A DNA stretch of 64,000 nt from Bolinopsis microptera (lineage: Eukaryota > Ctenophora > Tentaculata > Lobata > Bolinopsidae): NCBI RefSeq assembly GCF_026151205.1, contig NC_087074.1, positions 5,642,001 to 5,706,000 on the forward strand, read 5' to 3'. Shown piece by piece: positions 46,802 to 59,055 of the stretch. The notes under the pieces are model-generated. The model was given only the letters and a program-made list of their open reading frames with translations, was not told where the DNA came from and made no database searches. Position 1 is the first letter of the stretch; every line of letters begins with the position of its first letter. The position numbers and the translations under genes were made by a program.

Positions 46802-49800
46802 TAGCAGAGAGGAGTTGAGTGTGCACTTCAATGTACACAATTTTTGACCACGCAGGGTCTTTCATTAGGTCATTCCAAACCAAAATCATCTAGGTACCCA
46901 TTTTGTATCGGTAGTCCCAGTCCTACAGGGCGAAATTTCTAAATTGCCCTCAGGCGCAAATTTGGGATTTTTGTATCTCGGCTTCTAAAAGACTTAGAGA
47001 CTTGAATATTGGCTTAAAATAACCGCAATACCCTTATTTATATACAAGTTATGAAGCAATATAAGGTCTCAGGTGCCTAGTTTTAAAGATATTCACGAAA
47101 AACTGTTTTTTGGCTCATCGCAGCTGGAATTACCGGATTATTTTTACATCTGGAGCTAGAAAGGTCGTAGAAACTTCTCCGATATTGGAAAGTATTCGCA
47201 ATGAGCACATTTATATAAGACTTATGAATCATTGTATGCTCTAAAATGCTTATTTGTAGAGATATTAGCAAAAATCGGTAATTTTGGCTTCACCAATACA
47301 AATTTGGTAATTCGTTTTGTCTTTTTGTTGCAAATTTTCACGTTGCAATTTTCAAGATGCGGTTTGTGGCTATCGATGGGGCTTTATATATGCTATTGTA
47401 TGGTTTTGATACAATCCTTCAGCACCTAGGACATAGGCAATAGGGGTCTCAAACCCTGAAATGTCAGGAACTGGGCAGTGGCCGAGATAAATATTTGATA
47501 ATTACTTGGACTCTTGACTCACATTCATCTTTTCAACGGTTAGTTAGACATCTTAAACCAGTATTGAACGTTGAGTGAAACTTCTGATCCATTTGTAGCT
47601 CAGGTGATGTGCCCCAGAACAACACACCTGAGTGACAGTGGGCCTTATCGATCATGAAGCCGCAAATCACAGTGACTTTGGGCCTCAGAGACAAGGGCAT
47701 TCGTACTCTTGGCTTAAATTGGCTCTTCGTTAGTATCATCAATCAGGTTTCTAACCTCTAAATCATCTGCCTGTTCATTGTCCATCCGTCTCTTTGAGAT
47801 TCATTATTACTTCAAGTTTAGTCATTTCGTTTCTGTTCAACTGTAGGCGTAATGAGGGACTTCAGTCCAGCAATAAAGTCAATATCTCTAGATTTAGCAA
47901 TATTTGGTTGGTTTCGCTACTTTTAAGGTAATTATGTTCAGCAAGCAAGGTTGTAAGTTTTCAGCCCTACTGCCCCGAAATATTGCCCCCCCCCCCCCCC
48001 CCCCCCCGATCACTAGTAATGCTGGAGCACAGGTAATGCACATGGTAATGCTGATTTTTTGCTTAACATAGCTCATTTTAAAGTTCCTTTATCAGCAGTC
48101 TTCCCTATCATACTGGCATATAAACAGATTCACCTCCTTTATCTCTAGATATAATCTTGAACCTGGGCTCTACAGGTTATCGAATGTCCACCAACCTCTT
48201 TCCCCAATTATTGTCAGCCCCAGGACCTCTATCACCTGCAACTTTGGGTCTTAGAACTTCGGGCCCAAAGATACCTGTCCCTCAGTGACTCTGTGCCCCA
48301 CATAATTCTAATTTATGACTCAATGTAAATTGTAAATGCTGAGATGGACATAAGATAACCCGTATCTATCGCTAAATTATTTACTATTATTATTGTATTG
48401 CTGTGTAAATTTAATTCTAATTCTAATTATAATTCCCCTCCCCCCCCCCCCCCCCCCCCCCCCCAGAACACTGGTAATGCTTGAGCACTCTGCACTAGTA
48501 ATGCACATGGTAATGCTGATTTTTTGCTTAGCATATCTCATTTTTAAGTTCCTTTTTCAGCAGTCTTCCATATCATACTGGCATATAAACAGATTCACCT
48601 CCTTTATCTCTAAATATAATCTTGAACCTGGGCTCTACAGAATTATAATTAGAATTAGAATTAAATTTACACAGCAATACAATAATAATAGTAAATAATT
48701 TAGCGATAGATACGGGTTATCTTATGTCCATCTCAGCATTTACAATTTACATTGAGTCATAAATTAGAATTATGTGGGGCACAGAGTCACTGAGGGACAG
48801 GTATCTTTGGGCCCGAAGTTCTAAGACCCAAAGTTGCAGGTGATAGAGGTCCTGGGGCTGACAATAATTGGGGAAAGAGGTTGGTGGACATTCGATAACC
48901 TGTAGAGCCCAGGTTCAAGATTATATCTAGAGATAAAGGAGGTGAATCTGTTTATATGCCAGTATGATAGGGAAGACTGCTGATAAAGGAACTTTAAAAT
49001 GAGCTATGTTAAGCAAAAAATCAGCATTACCATGTGCATTACCTGTGCTCCAGCATTACTAGTGATCTGGGGGGGGGGGGGGGGGGGGGGGGGGCAATAT
49101 TTCGGGGCAGTAGGGCTGAAAACTTACAACCTTGCTTGCTGAACATAATTACCTTAAAAGTGGCGAAACCAACCAAATATTGCTAAATCTAGAGATATTG
49201 ACTTTATTGCTGGACTGAAGTCCCTCATTACGCCTACAGTTGAACAGAAACGAAATGACTAAACTTGAAGTAATAATGAATCTCAAAGAGACGGATGGAC
49301 AATGAACAGGCAGATGATTTAGAGGTTAGAAACCTGATTGATGATACTAACGAAGAGCCAATTTAAGCCAAGAGTACGAATGCCCTTGTCTCTGAGGCCC
49401 AAAGTCACTGTGATTTGCGGCTCATGATCGATAAGGCCCACTGTCACTCAGGTGTGTTGTTCTGGGGCACATCACCTGAGCTACAAATGGATCAGAAGTT
49501 TCACTCAACGTTCAATACTGGTTTAAGATGTCTAACTAACCGTTGAAAAGATGAATGTGAGTCAAGAGTCCAAGTAATTATCAAATATTTATCTCGGCCA
49601 CTGCCCAGTTCCTGACATTTCAGGGTTTGAGACCCCTATTGCCTATGTCCTAGGTGCTGAAGGATTGTATCAAAACCATACAATAGCATATATAAAGCCC
49701 CATCGATAGCCACAAACCGCATCTTGAAAATTGCAACGTGAAAATTTGCAACAAAAAGACAAAACGAATTACCAAATTTGTATTGGTGAAGCCAAAATTA

Positions 49801-50277
49801 CCGATTTTTGCTAATATCTCTACAAATAAGCATTTTAGAGCATACAATGATTCATAAGTCTTGTATAAATGTGCTCATTGCGAATACTTTCCAATATCGG
49901 AGAAGTTTCTACGACCTTTCTAGCTCCAGATGTAAAAATAATCCGGTAATTCCAGCTGCGATGAGCCAAAAAACAGTTTTTCGTGAATATCTTTAAAACT
50001 AGGCACCTGAGACCTTATATTGCTTCATAACTTGTATATAAATAAGGGTATTGCGGTTATTTTAAGCCAATATTCAAGTCTCTAAGTCTTTTAGAAGCCG
50101 AGATACAAAAATCCCAAATTTGCGCCTGAGGGCAATTTAGAAATTTCGCCCTGTAGGACTGGGACTACCGATACAAAATGGGTACCTAGATGATTTTGGT
50201 TTGGAATGACCTAATGAAAGACCCTGCGTGGTCAAAAATTGTGTACATTGAAGTGCACACTCAACTCCTCTCTGCTA
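46802..50277. mobile_element. 3476 bp giant foldback element with ctctag target duplication
   Basis: Arms 46802-48434 and 48641-50277 are reverse complements of each other at near-identity over ~1.63 kb (mirror positions sum to about 97079 almost throughout). The ends tagcagagaggag and ctcctctctgcta are flanked by ctctag at 46796-46801 and 50278-50283 (4 to 6 bp, since the border bases are ambiguous). The 206 bp loop (48435-48640) is a diverged, same-orientation copy of 47986-48177 within the left arm, including its poly-C run. No transposase frame is seen; the mirrored 60-70 codon frames in the arms are not convincing. Confidence 0.92.
47986..48007. repeat. Poly-C run, 22 bases, left foldback arm
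   Basis: Counterpart of the poly-G run at 49069-49094 (26 bases). A third run of 25 C (48440-48464) is in the loop. All three precede the same gatcactagtaatgctgg-like sequence, so the homopolymer belongs to that repeat. Confidence 0.9.
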
Positions 50278-50283
50278 CTCTAG

Positions 50284-50560
50284 TATATTAGATGGGAATA
50301 ATCCCAAAGGCCAGTATTATGGTAAATTTATTAGTCAGTTAGTTCGTTTAGCTCGTATTAATAGTTCTTATAACAGTTTTATTTTGGATTGTAAAAATTT
50401 AGTTCGTAAACTTGCACGACAAAGTTTTAATATTGCTGCACCTTGCGGAAACGGTTTGAAATCTTTGTCGACAAGTATTTTAACATTTGGGGAAAATTTG
50501 GGATTAATTTTACTTCGGAATATGTATTTTAGCATGACGTGTCATTCTTTTTTTTAGTTC
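50284..50560 (+). pseudogene. Retroelement RT C-terminal segment, downstream part
   Basis: Continues the frame of 46576-46795 after the foldback element: GQYYGKFISQLVRLARI, LVRKLARQSF and a hydrophobic end to TAG at about 50555. YGxxISQLxRxARI is the block expected next in this retroelement polymerase family. The frame is in register with the upstream part if the foldback and one target copy are disregarded. Probably a 5'-truncated insertion whose 3' end is near 50820. Confidence 0.72.
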
Positions 50561-50824
50561 AGTTCGTTTTCAATTTTTAATCTTAATTTTAATTTTCAGT
50601 ACGTTTTACCTAACAAAATCATTTTTTACTTTTAGCTAGCAGAATGGTTTTCAGATTGCATTAATGAACTGTGCTATGAGCTGGTCCCAAGTCCAGACGC
50701 CATTTTATTCTTTGTAATTTTCAATAACCCTGTCTAGTCATTGACTACTGATTTATGAAATCACTAATCCTTTCGATTTCTGTGCCACTAACTGCCTTGA
50801 TTTCATCAGTCCCTATATTGATAG

Positions 50825-52116
50825 GTTCATGCGCAAATTTACCTAGTTTAGCCGTCATTAATTAGGTACAGACCACTAAAAATAGTTTGTGAACGCGTTC
50901 GCTAAAAGATTTTAACGTTCGGAACATAATGGTAAAGGAACGTTAATCAGATTTAAAATATCAACACGTCGACACGCCATCGTTTCCCGCAATTTTACAT
51001 GTTCTAGATGAGTTAGGAGAGTTTTAGCGCGCATGCATGCACGTTTCACTTTTCAGGCCCTAAAACTCCGCTATTAGTGTTTCTGGATAGAAGTCGACTA
51101 TTTATGCTCAATTCTCGAGCCGATAATAGTCTTGCTTAGATTTTCAGACAATAGTCTTAAGATTCCTGTTGGTTTCATCGGTGTAATTTATTACAAATAT
51201 TATCTGTTCACCTTAAAGTTTTAGTTAGCAAATTTTGCTTTTCGCAATTGAAACTATAAAAGCGATATGATTAGTCTTGCCAACAAAAGGTGGCTCGAGC
51301 TCCATTCCCCCCTACACTCAGTAGGGTTTTGTGTTCACCCGGCTTATATATCAGGGATATGATCAACACACGAATCAGGATGTCTGGAAGGAGTTTCTAG
51401 ATGTCATGGACACGTGGTGTGACGGCGCAACAAAGAAGAAGATACTTTAAATTCGCAGTACACGTTCTACCGAGAGAAAAGAGGCTTATTCTCTACTGAC
51501 GCTGCCTCAAGTTTTAGCCAAGATTCTGACGGTCCAGTCTCTTGGTGGAGCAACTTCGGTTGAGAGGTACCCGAACTACCGAGTTTTCCAATGAAAGCGC
51601 TGTCGCAATCGACATCAGCCTCACCCTGTGAGACGAATTGGAGCTTGTAAAAAAAGAAACCGCCTCACAGTTAACAAGCAGCGAGACCTTATTAATATTT
51701 ATGTTATTATATTTATGTTATTATATTTATGTTAACACAAGTTTGCGTCTTATGAAAAATTCACGAATTAAGGAGCAATAATTTTATTATTATTTGCTTA
51801 TTGCTATACTAGTGACTTATTTTTATTCATTGTTGTTTATTTACTGTCTAATTCCGACAACATAGTTTTATCTCATTGTATCCATTTAAAGTTAAAAACG
51901 GACATTAAAAATTAAAATGAACGCTCGGAGCCCGGAGGCATTCAAACGTTTACGTACGGGCGTTGACTTGAACGTAAATGGGCAGACTATTTAACTTTAA
52001 GGTTAAACGGATATTAATATATGTACGCTATGCCCTAGCTGGGGCCTCTTCTCAGACTCTCGAGCGTTCAATTTGAATTGGTGTCGATTCAAAATTAAAG
52101 TTAATTAAAGTTCAAT
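50825..52116. repeat. Large inverted repeat, middle left arm
   Basis: 50825-50878 mirrors 59840-59895, and 51081-52116 mirrors 58670-59714. Between them, 50879-51080 is repeat R, which replaces ~125 bp present in the right arm. Relative to the right arm this arm lacks ~24 bp (the tttatcacccagtcgtacaa segment) near 51650. The plus strand includes DVWKEFLDVMDTWCDGATKK (51380-51440), coding-like but unassigned. Confidence 0.88.
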
Positions 52117-52129
52117 AAGATAAACTTAT

Positions 52130-54123
52130 GGGTCACGAAATCCTCTCCGAACCTCCACGTGGTGTGGCCTGGTTGGCACTAACGGGTGGTGTGCTCTCTT
52201 GTTGAGTACAAAGGTTGGGCCTTGCCAACTCAAAGTTCTCATAGGAATCAGGAAGTCAACACTAACAGCTACCAAGCACCAGGAAATTTCTCTTTCAGAT
52301 ATCAGGTTACAAGATAGTACACACACAAATGACGATACATTAGACACAGATACCTAGCTCTAAGAGCTACTAAATCACCAGGAAATTCTCTTTCAGCTTT
52401 CAGGTCCCATCGAAGTCACCCACCACAGAGCTAGGGATTCCAATTCGCTCATCCTGACTACAAGGACACACTGATAATGAGTAGTCCTGGCACTTCTCCC
52501 TCCAGTAACCACTTTTCAGGTCTTTTCAGTTAAGACAGCTAATGCGTAAGGGCTGACACACGCTAGACACAGGCTCGTGATAAGACAGAATTAGGGATTT
52601 AAACTCTGACTACGAGGACACACTGATAGCGAGAATTCCTGGCACTTCTTCCTCCAGTAACCACTTTTCAGGGGACCGGGTTAGCTTTGCCACACTCTTC
52701 ATTGAAGTGTGACTGGACGCTCTACAATCATCTAGTAGCAGCAGAGTTTGACTGACACCCTTACTGGTTCTATTCAGTTTCTACAGCGGAAGATATCAAC
52801 ACTCGAAAACAGTTCATCTCGGACATCCTGCAGAGCTGCTTTTTCACAGCCTGCCCCATTACACGGGGAACCCTTAGATCTACAGTACCCTGGTGGCGAG
52901 CATAGCTCACTAAAGCATAGTGGACCTCTTTAGTTCTGAGACGCAAAGCTAACCGGATCAGGAATAAACATCAATGCAATGCTTAGGGGATGCAACTAGA
53001 ACATACAATGTTTATCGAATGCATTACTCAATCTTTTGATTCATTTTTTTAGCTCGACGTTACATGGTAACATTTCAGGACTGACATTCCTCCTTCAGGT
53101 TAATTGAGGAAATCATACCCGCTATTTGCGTTATACATGGCAAGTATCTGGACTTCTGATAACTTAGGATCTCCATCAATCATAAATTCCTCTCAGATTC
53201 CCAGGCTGCATTTATAGCGCTTAACAGCACCAGTTTTAACTCCAGGTTCGTTCTGAACATCTCAGACCAACTCACTAGGTATTCACATCGAGTAGGACTT
53301 CGTTCCAGGACATTAAGGAGTATACGGTAAAGAACTAGCGGAAGAATTCGCAAGGGACGATCAATCCAACAACATCCCCATAGGACCAGAACCCTTCCTC
53401 CCAAATAGGCCACACTCAGTGACAAAGGAACATTCCACTTATGATGTTCCTCCACAAATTAAATACAGGAACTTTTATTTTTCTGGAACTCACATCAGAT
53501 GGCTAACATGGTCGCTTTCAGAATAGGTCACAGCCCACTAGTTTATTTTCAGAACGTGGCAAACAACGTCAACTTCAAGACGCAAGATTGCGAACACTTT
53601 TCAGGAGAAGCAGCAACATCCCAGCACCTCCTCTACAAGTGCATCCAGATCATGACGTTCAGAATGAGGATAATTGGTAAACTCTACCTTAACAACAGTA
53701 AACTAGTAAACTACATCATATCTTCAAATTTGTGGAACAGTCGACAAGACTGGATAGGGAAAACCCTTTTGGGTAACCTCCTTGGATTCTTCACCAGGAA
53801 CTTTCGCTAAATCCCATACTAGGAACTCAACCTAGGCCCATCTCCGCATAGAGACATATCTCCCAGGCTTTGACCTTGCTCGGAAGTCCCTTGTCTACCC
53901 GCAGAAGTACTACAACGGAAGTGGGTTTGCTCTGAGACAGGTAGTGACAGCTTCAAGACTCCAGGGGTCTGTTGCATTGATATTTATTATTTTATGATTT
54001 CGTATATACTTTGGGAGTCCTGGCGTGCAGCTAGCAGGAGTTGCATTCTGTGGGCACGGTGAGAAGGCCTCCATCTTAACGTAAGAGGCCAGAAACCGTT
54101 GACCAGAACAGAGAGAGAGAGAG
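52130..54123 (+). mobile_element. 5'-truncated Jockey/I-type LINE with 13 bp target duplication
   Basis: Flanked by aagataaacttat at 52117-52129 and 54124-54136. The right arm of the large inverted repeat has one copy of this target and no insert (58651-58663). The plus strand reads as a decayed RNase H domain: SDSQAAFIALNS (53185-53225), then in another frame VPGH, a stop, GVYGKELAEEFARDD and IPIGPEP (53300-53395), followed by HFSGEAATSQHLLYKC and FRMRIIGKL (53595-53685), the terminal knuckle. The element ends in a short (ga)n run instead of poly(A). Stops and frameshifts show that it is dead. Confidence 0.85.
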
Positions 54124-54836
54124 AAGATAAACTTATCATTGCTGGTTTGATTTTGGAACCTTCTCTAGACCTAGTAATTTTGGATTCTTAAGTTATGTGC
54201 GAGAATAGCTTCCCAGTCCCACGTCAAAGTGATTTATAGATTATCCTTTTTTTTAAGGGAATCGTTAGGTATTCGTATACTTATAGTATAGTTTTATTAT
54301 TACACGTACGTGACCAATATTATTCCCCGCGCGATGTTATTACAAATTAGATTCTCTTTCACTTTGATCAGTTTCTTTCAAAAACAGATTCGCGCGTCAA
54401 ATATATTTAGTTTGCGCGCTTTTGGTACTCCCAAAAGTACGTCAAAATGCAATTCTGTGAATTGCATTATTATAAATTTATAGTCATAGGTAATAGGCTC
54501 CATGTCATTGTCCACAGGACTGGTCACTGTTAACCTTGTTTAACTTAAACTGGTTGGAAAACGCGGATGTGTTATGAAAAATAATGTTTATCGCTTTGCC
54601 ATTCGGCCGGTAGAATTAGATCAGAAAACCACGCGGATAACGATAAGACGATAAAACAGTTATCGAATTTTATACCTTTACCTAAGGCTAATGGTGATGC
54701 AACGCTAATGGAATACCTTGATCAGAAAGAAGTAAGAACTTTTGCTTTTGGCAAATCTAACAACCACGGAAATTTTCAGCGACATCAACGCTAAAATCGG
54801 AAACGATTTTCACTTCAAGATCTACTTAGAGAAAGT
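54124..54836. repeat. Large inverted repeat, inner left arm
   Basis: Mirrors 57945-58663 at high identity (for example gcaatgataagtttatctt, ggaataatattggtcacgta and aaagttcttacttctttctg). No gene seen. Confidence 0.88.
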
Positions 54837-56550
54837 AATGACATGTCGGTGGGGATCGCGACGTGATACAAGTAGTATAGTATGGTATCTACCTTAAGTT
54901 ATGGAACTGCTGAAGGTAATTCGTTAGAAGGCTTACATCTCGATCCCGGGGTGCGGATAGAAGAAAAACATTATTTATAGTCTTGGACACTTATAACTAG
55001 CTGATAGCACAGACTACGTTTTTGTTAGGAAGAATTAGGGTCCGCAAAAGATGACAGTCAGGATAAGTTCTATGTCTGTCATGTACAATATATTATTATA
55101 GGAGAAACACTACCTATTGTATAGAGAATATGCTATAGAAAGATATCATGTACATAAAGGTAAGTATACTTATTGGTAGAATTGTGGAACACAACAAGAA
55201 AATTGAGAATAATCTTGTGCGAGGGTAGGGACCCAGGTGGCGTTTCTAACCCAAATAAACTTTAAGGAGACTTCTCATCTTTTAAGGAGACTTCTCAGAC
55301 TCCGCACCTCCTTAATCGGTTTCTGAACTGGAATTCTATGGGCTTCCAGACGGCCAGACCGAGTATTACCATCCCATCCTTCTAGAGTTCATCACAAGTA
55401 GCACCCACCTTGAAGATCTTTGACACCCAGACACACCCCATTGGCGAACAAACTTTGGATATAATCTTACATGCTCCCGAAGGAATCCCTGGTTTATGGT
55501 CTTTCTCCTCGTCACCAGCACTTTCGCTAGAGTCACCAGCCCTTTCACTGGAGTCATCAGCCCAATCATTGAAGTGTACAGAAGTACAGTTGTGTGTTAG
55601 ATCAATTTCTTGGTCTAACATTTAATACTAATTCGTGCGTAAAATCAAATTCGCACGTGTGCACTCAATGCATTTCTGGTCACGTACCGGTAACTTTAGT
55701 CTTTAACTTAAACTGTTTGGAAAATAGATGTGTACATGAAATATATTAATGTTTATCAGCCGGTAAAGTATTTCGAGGGAAAAATCTCACATACACCAGA
55801 CGAAAAATTTGAATGATTGGAGTTACTTTTACTTATCATGTCTAAATATTAATAAGGTTTACTGGCTCAGTTTTTGAATGTATGGGAATGAAAATAATTT
55901 CACTCGAATTTCGACAGATCTTATACTAACTTGACTGTACTTGTAGCAAACCGCATGACGTTTATTGATCATCAACTTTCAATAGTTCAAAGGTATTTTC
56001 ATCCATAATTAATGATGACACATATATCTGCTCGATACTTCATTCCGTGTACTATACAGTGTACATGCAATTACGTAGAGATGCTGTACTGATAGACATT
56101 GCGGATGCTGACCATTATACGATAATGAGACTAACATATTTGTTCATTAAATACCTAAATTATAAGCATTTAAAATATTTTCTGCTGACACGTGCATGCA
56201 CGCGCGCTAAAACTCTTCTAACTCATCTAGAACAAGTAAAATTGCGGGAAACGATGGCGTGTCGACGTGTTTATATTTCAAATCTGATTAACGTTCCTTT
56301 ACCTAATATCTTATATATACCTTATGTTCCGAATGTTAAATCTTTTAGCGAACGCGTTCACAAACTATTTTTAGTGAACGTTCCGTACGTTCACTACAAC
56401 TAAGCCGGGTGTCTATCAGTAAATACTCATACTTTGACAATGACATCATATTTGCGGACCCTAATTCTTCCTAACAAAAACGTAGTCTGTGCTTCTATCC
56501 GCACCCCGGGATCGAGATGTAAGCCTTCTAACGAATTACCTTCAGCAGTT
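54837..56550. other. Loop of the large inverted repeat, left part
   Basis: 54895-55050 (ggaactgctgaaggtaattc to ttaggaagaattagggtccg) is mirrored at 56449-56560, a second inverted pair nested in the loop. A minus-strand 79-codon frame (55382-55621) is rich in D/S/E (WADDSSERAGDSSESAGDE) with a 20 bp tandem under it, and I do not recognise it. 56185-56398 is the inverted copy of repeat R. Confidence 0.55.
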
Positions 56551-56559
56551 CGGTTCACG

Positions 56560-56765
56560 TACTGTAGTGCGACACGTACTCTAGTGCGACATGTACCCTA
56601 GTGCGAAACCTCCAAGATCGACACTGTCGCAGTAGAGTACGCTACCTGGATCGTAGTGCGACACGTACCCTAGTGCGACAGAGAAATTTCAAGGCCGACA
56701 CTGTCGCACTACAGTGCGCTACCTGGACTGTAATGCGACACGAACTAAAGTGCGACAAAACACTT
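56560..56765. repeat. MULE-like terminal repeat, left
   Basis: Built of ~17 bp units tagtgcgacacgtactc, tagtgcgacatgtaccc and tagtgcg, with an inner block cagtagagtacgctacctgg. The same units in inverse order lie at 57806-57935. Together they bracket the transposase fragment. Confidence 0.78.
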
Positions 56766-56864
56766 TACGCAATAAAAATTTGACTTTCCATTTTTAAGTT
56801 TTAATGACAAGAGTGTAGTCGTGTATGAGTAAATATGGGGTTAAATATAAAATCAAAGATTACA

Positions 56865-57299
56865 ATCCACGAAGATTAGGTCCACGAAGATTAGGTCCAC
56901 GAAGGCAATAGCACCGATCATCTTAAAGTACTTCCGTACTGCTGAGTTCTCTGCGTTGTATTCCGGGACTAGGTCATGTTGCTGCATCTTCCTCCAAAGT
57001 GCTTGCTTGTGGTGGAAGAAGCATCCTCTCTTGGTAGTAGTGGGCCAGGTTGTCTCCACAGCGTTTATCAGGGCTCTCTCGTAGTCACTCATGACAGATT
57101 GAGGGTCGACTCCAAAAGCAAGGAGCTCGTCCAAGAGGGCTTCATAATGTCCAACAGCATCAGCAATTAGGTGTTTCGTAGGGAGGTCAGTATCGGAAGC
57201 TTTCCGTTTCATATGCTGCTTTGCTGTGTGGACAGAGTTTGCTGCAGGAGTAGGAGGGTGGGAATAAGTCTTCGTACTGGTCACAGTAGTGTCGTTCAT
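56865..57299 (-). pseudogene. MULE transposase fragment
   Basis: A 148-codon minus-strand frame. After a basic, threonine-rich N-terminal part come HYEALLDELLAFGVDPQSVM, SDYERALINAVETTWP, GCFFHHKQALWRKMQQHDL and AVRKYFKMIGAIAF. The pattern of an acidic residue in SDYE (usually tDfE), then C-FHh-QAL and a following helix, is that of the MULE (Mutator-like) transposase domain. The first catalytic Asp region and C-terminal part are not visible, and the last codons are duplicated (VDLIFVDLIFVD from gattaggtccacgaa tandem repeats). It lies between inverted terminal-type repeats, so it is probably the relic of the autonomous partner of those repeats. Confidence 0.82.
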
Positions 57300-57805
57300 C
57301 AGACTGAGACGTCCGGAGCAGATCTTCCCAGTGGATCGCCAGTAGGTCCTGTCGTCGCGCTTCTAATTATCCAGGCAGTAGCGGTATCCGTCGTGGATAA
57401 CGTTTCTTGAACCAGTAGTGCGTCCAGGAATGGAGGTGATTGAAGAATACATGTTGATGTTGTTCGATGCTTTGGTAGAATCATCGTGACTTTATATATG
57501 GCCCAAGAATATGAACTTGTTATCCAAATCTGAGATATACCTTCATACGATACGTGTGATAGGAATGAGGATCATATGCTGCTTAAGAGTTACCCGGTGG
57601 ATCACACACTGCATACGTGGCTTGAACTGACCCGAAGGAATTGTGATCAGTGGATCACTTCGAAACACGTGATGTGAACCGACGAATCGTATTCGCAAGA
57701 TCAATTCGAAATAAGTGACGTGAACCGACCCGACGAATTACTTAATGGTCCATAAGAAGGATAGGATGCTGGATGTGACCTGAGCTTGGAAATAAGTCAG
57801 GATAT
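57300..57805. other. Interior of the MULE-like element
   Basis: Between the transposase fragment and its right terminal repeat. On the minus strand the frame could extend as an upstream exon, but no motif is visible. Repeated gtgaaccgacgaa-type text occurs at about 57675 and 57720. Confidence 0.4.
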
Positions 57806-57935
57806 TTTGTCGCAGTAGAGTACGCTACCTGGATGGTAGTGCGACACATACCCTAGTGCGACAGAGGGTGTTTTTGTCGGACTTCACACTAGAGTACGTG
57901 TCGCATTACAGTACGTGTCACACTACAGTAAGATT
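57806..57935. repeat. MULE-like terminal repeat, right
   Basis: Inverse of 56560-56765: cagtagagtacgctacctgg, tagtgcgacacatacccta, then tagagtacgtgtcgcattac and agtacgtgtcacactacagt. It abuts the inner end of the right arm of the large inverted repeat. Confidence 0.78.
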
Positions 57936-57944
57936 ACCCTTTCT

Positions 57945-59055
57945 CTAAGTAGATTTTGAAGTAAAAATCGTTTCCGATTTTACTTTTAGCGTTGATGTCG
58001 CTGAAAATTTTCGTGGTTTTTAGATTTACCAAAAGCAAAAGTTCTTACTTCTTTCTGATCAAAGTACTCCATTAGCGTTGCATTACCATTAGCCTTAGGT
58101 AAAGGTATAAAATTCGATAACTGTTTTATCGTCTTATCGGTATCCGCGTGGTTTTCTGATCTAATTCTACCGGCCGAATGGCAAAGCGATAAACATTATT
58201 TTTCATAACACATCCGCGTTTTCCAACCAGTTTAAGTTAAACAAGGTTAACGGTGACCAGTCCTGTGGACAATGACATGGAGCCTATTACCTATGACTAT
58301 AAATTTATAATAATGCAATTCACAGAATTGCATTTTGACGTACTTTTGGGAGTACCAAAAGCGCGCAAACTAAATATATTTGACGCGCGAATCTGTTTTT
58401 GAAAGAAACTGATCAAACATCAAAGTGAAAGAGAATCTAATTTGTAATAACATCGCGCGGGGAATAATATTGGTCACGTACGTGTAATAATAAAACTATA
58501 CTATAAGTATACGAATACCTAACGATTCCCTTAAAAATAAGGATAATCTATAAATCACTTTGACGTTGGACTGGGAAGCTATTCTCGCACATAACTTACG
58601 AATCCAAAATTACTAGGTCTAGAGAAGGTTCCAAAATCAAACCAGCAATGATAAGTTTATCTTATTGAACTTTAATTAACTTTAATTTTGAATCGACACC
58701 AATTCAAATTGAACGCTCGAGAGTCTGAGAAGAGGCCCCAGCTAGGGCATAGCGTACATATATTAATATCCGTTTAACCTTAAAGTTAAATAGTCTGCCC
58801 ATTTACGTTCAAGTCAACGCCTGTACGTAAACGTTTGAATGCCTCCGGGCTCCGAGCGTTCATTTTAATGTCCGTTTTTAACTTTAAACGGATACAGTGA
58901 GATAAAACTATGTTGTCGGAATTAGACAGTAAATAAACAATAATGAATAAAAATAAGTCACTAATATAGCAATAAGCAAATAATAATAAAATTATTGCTC
59001 CTTAATTCGTGAATTTTTCATAAGACGCAAACTTGTGTTAACATAAATATAATAA
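57945..59055. repeat. Large inverted repeat, inner right arm
   Basis: 57945-58663 mirrors 54124-54836, and 58664-59055 mirrors the segment just outside the LINE target in the left arm (about 51700-52116). The left-arm LINE of 52130-54123 is absent here, and the target is present once. Confidence 0.9.

Noticed and set aside
47083-49996. Mirrored 60-70 codon frames in both foldback arms
   Set aside because: They appear twice only because the arms are copies. They are short, lack a recognisable motif, and sit in an otherwise stop-rich sequence.
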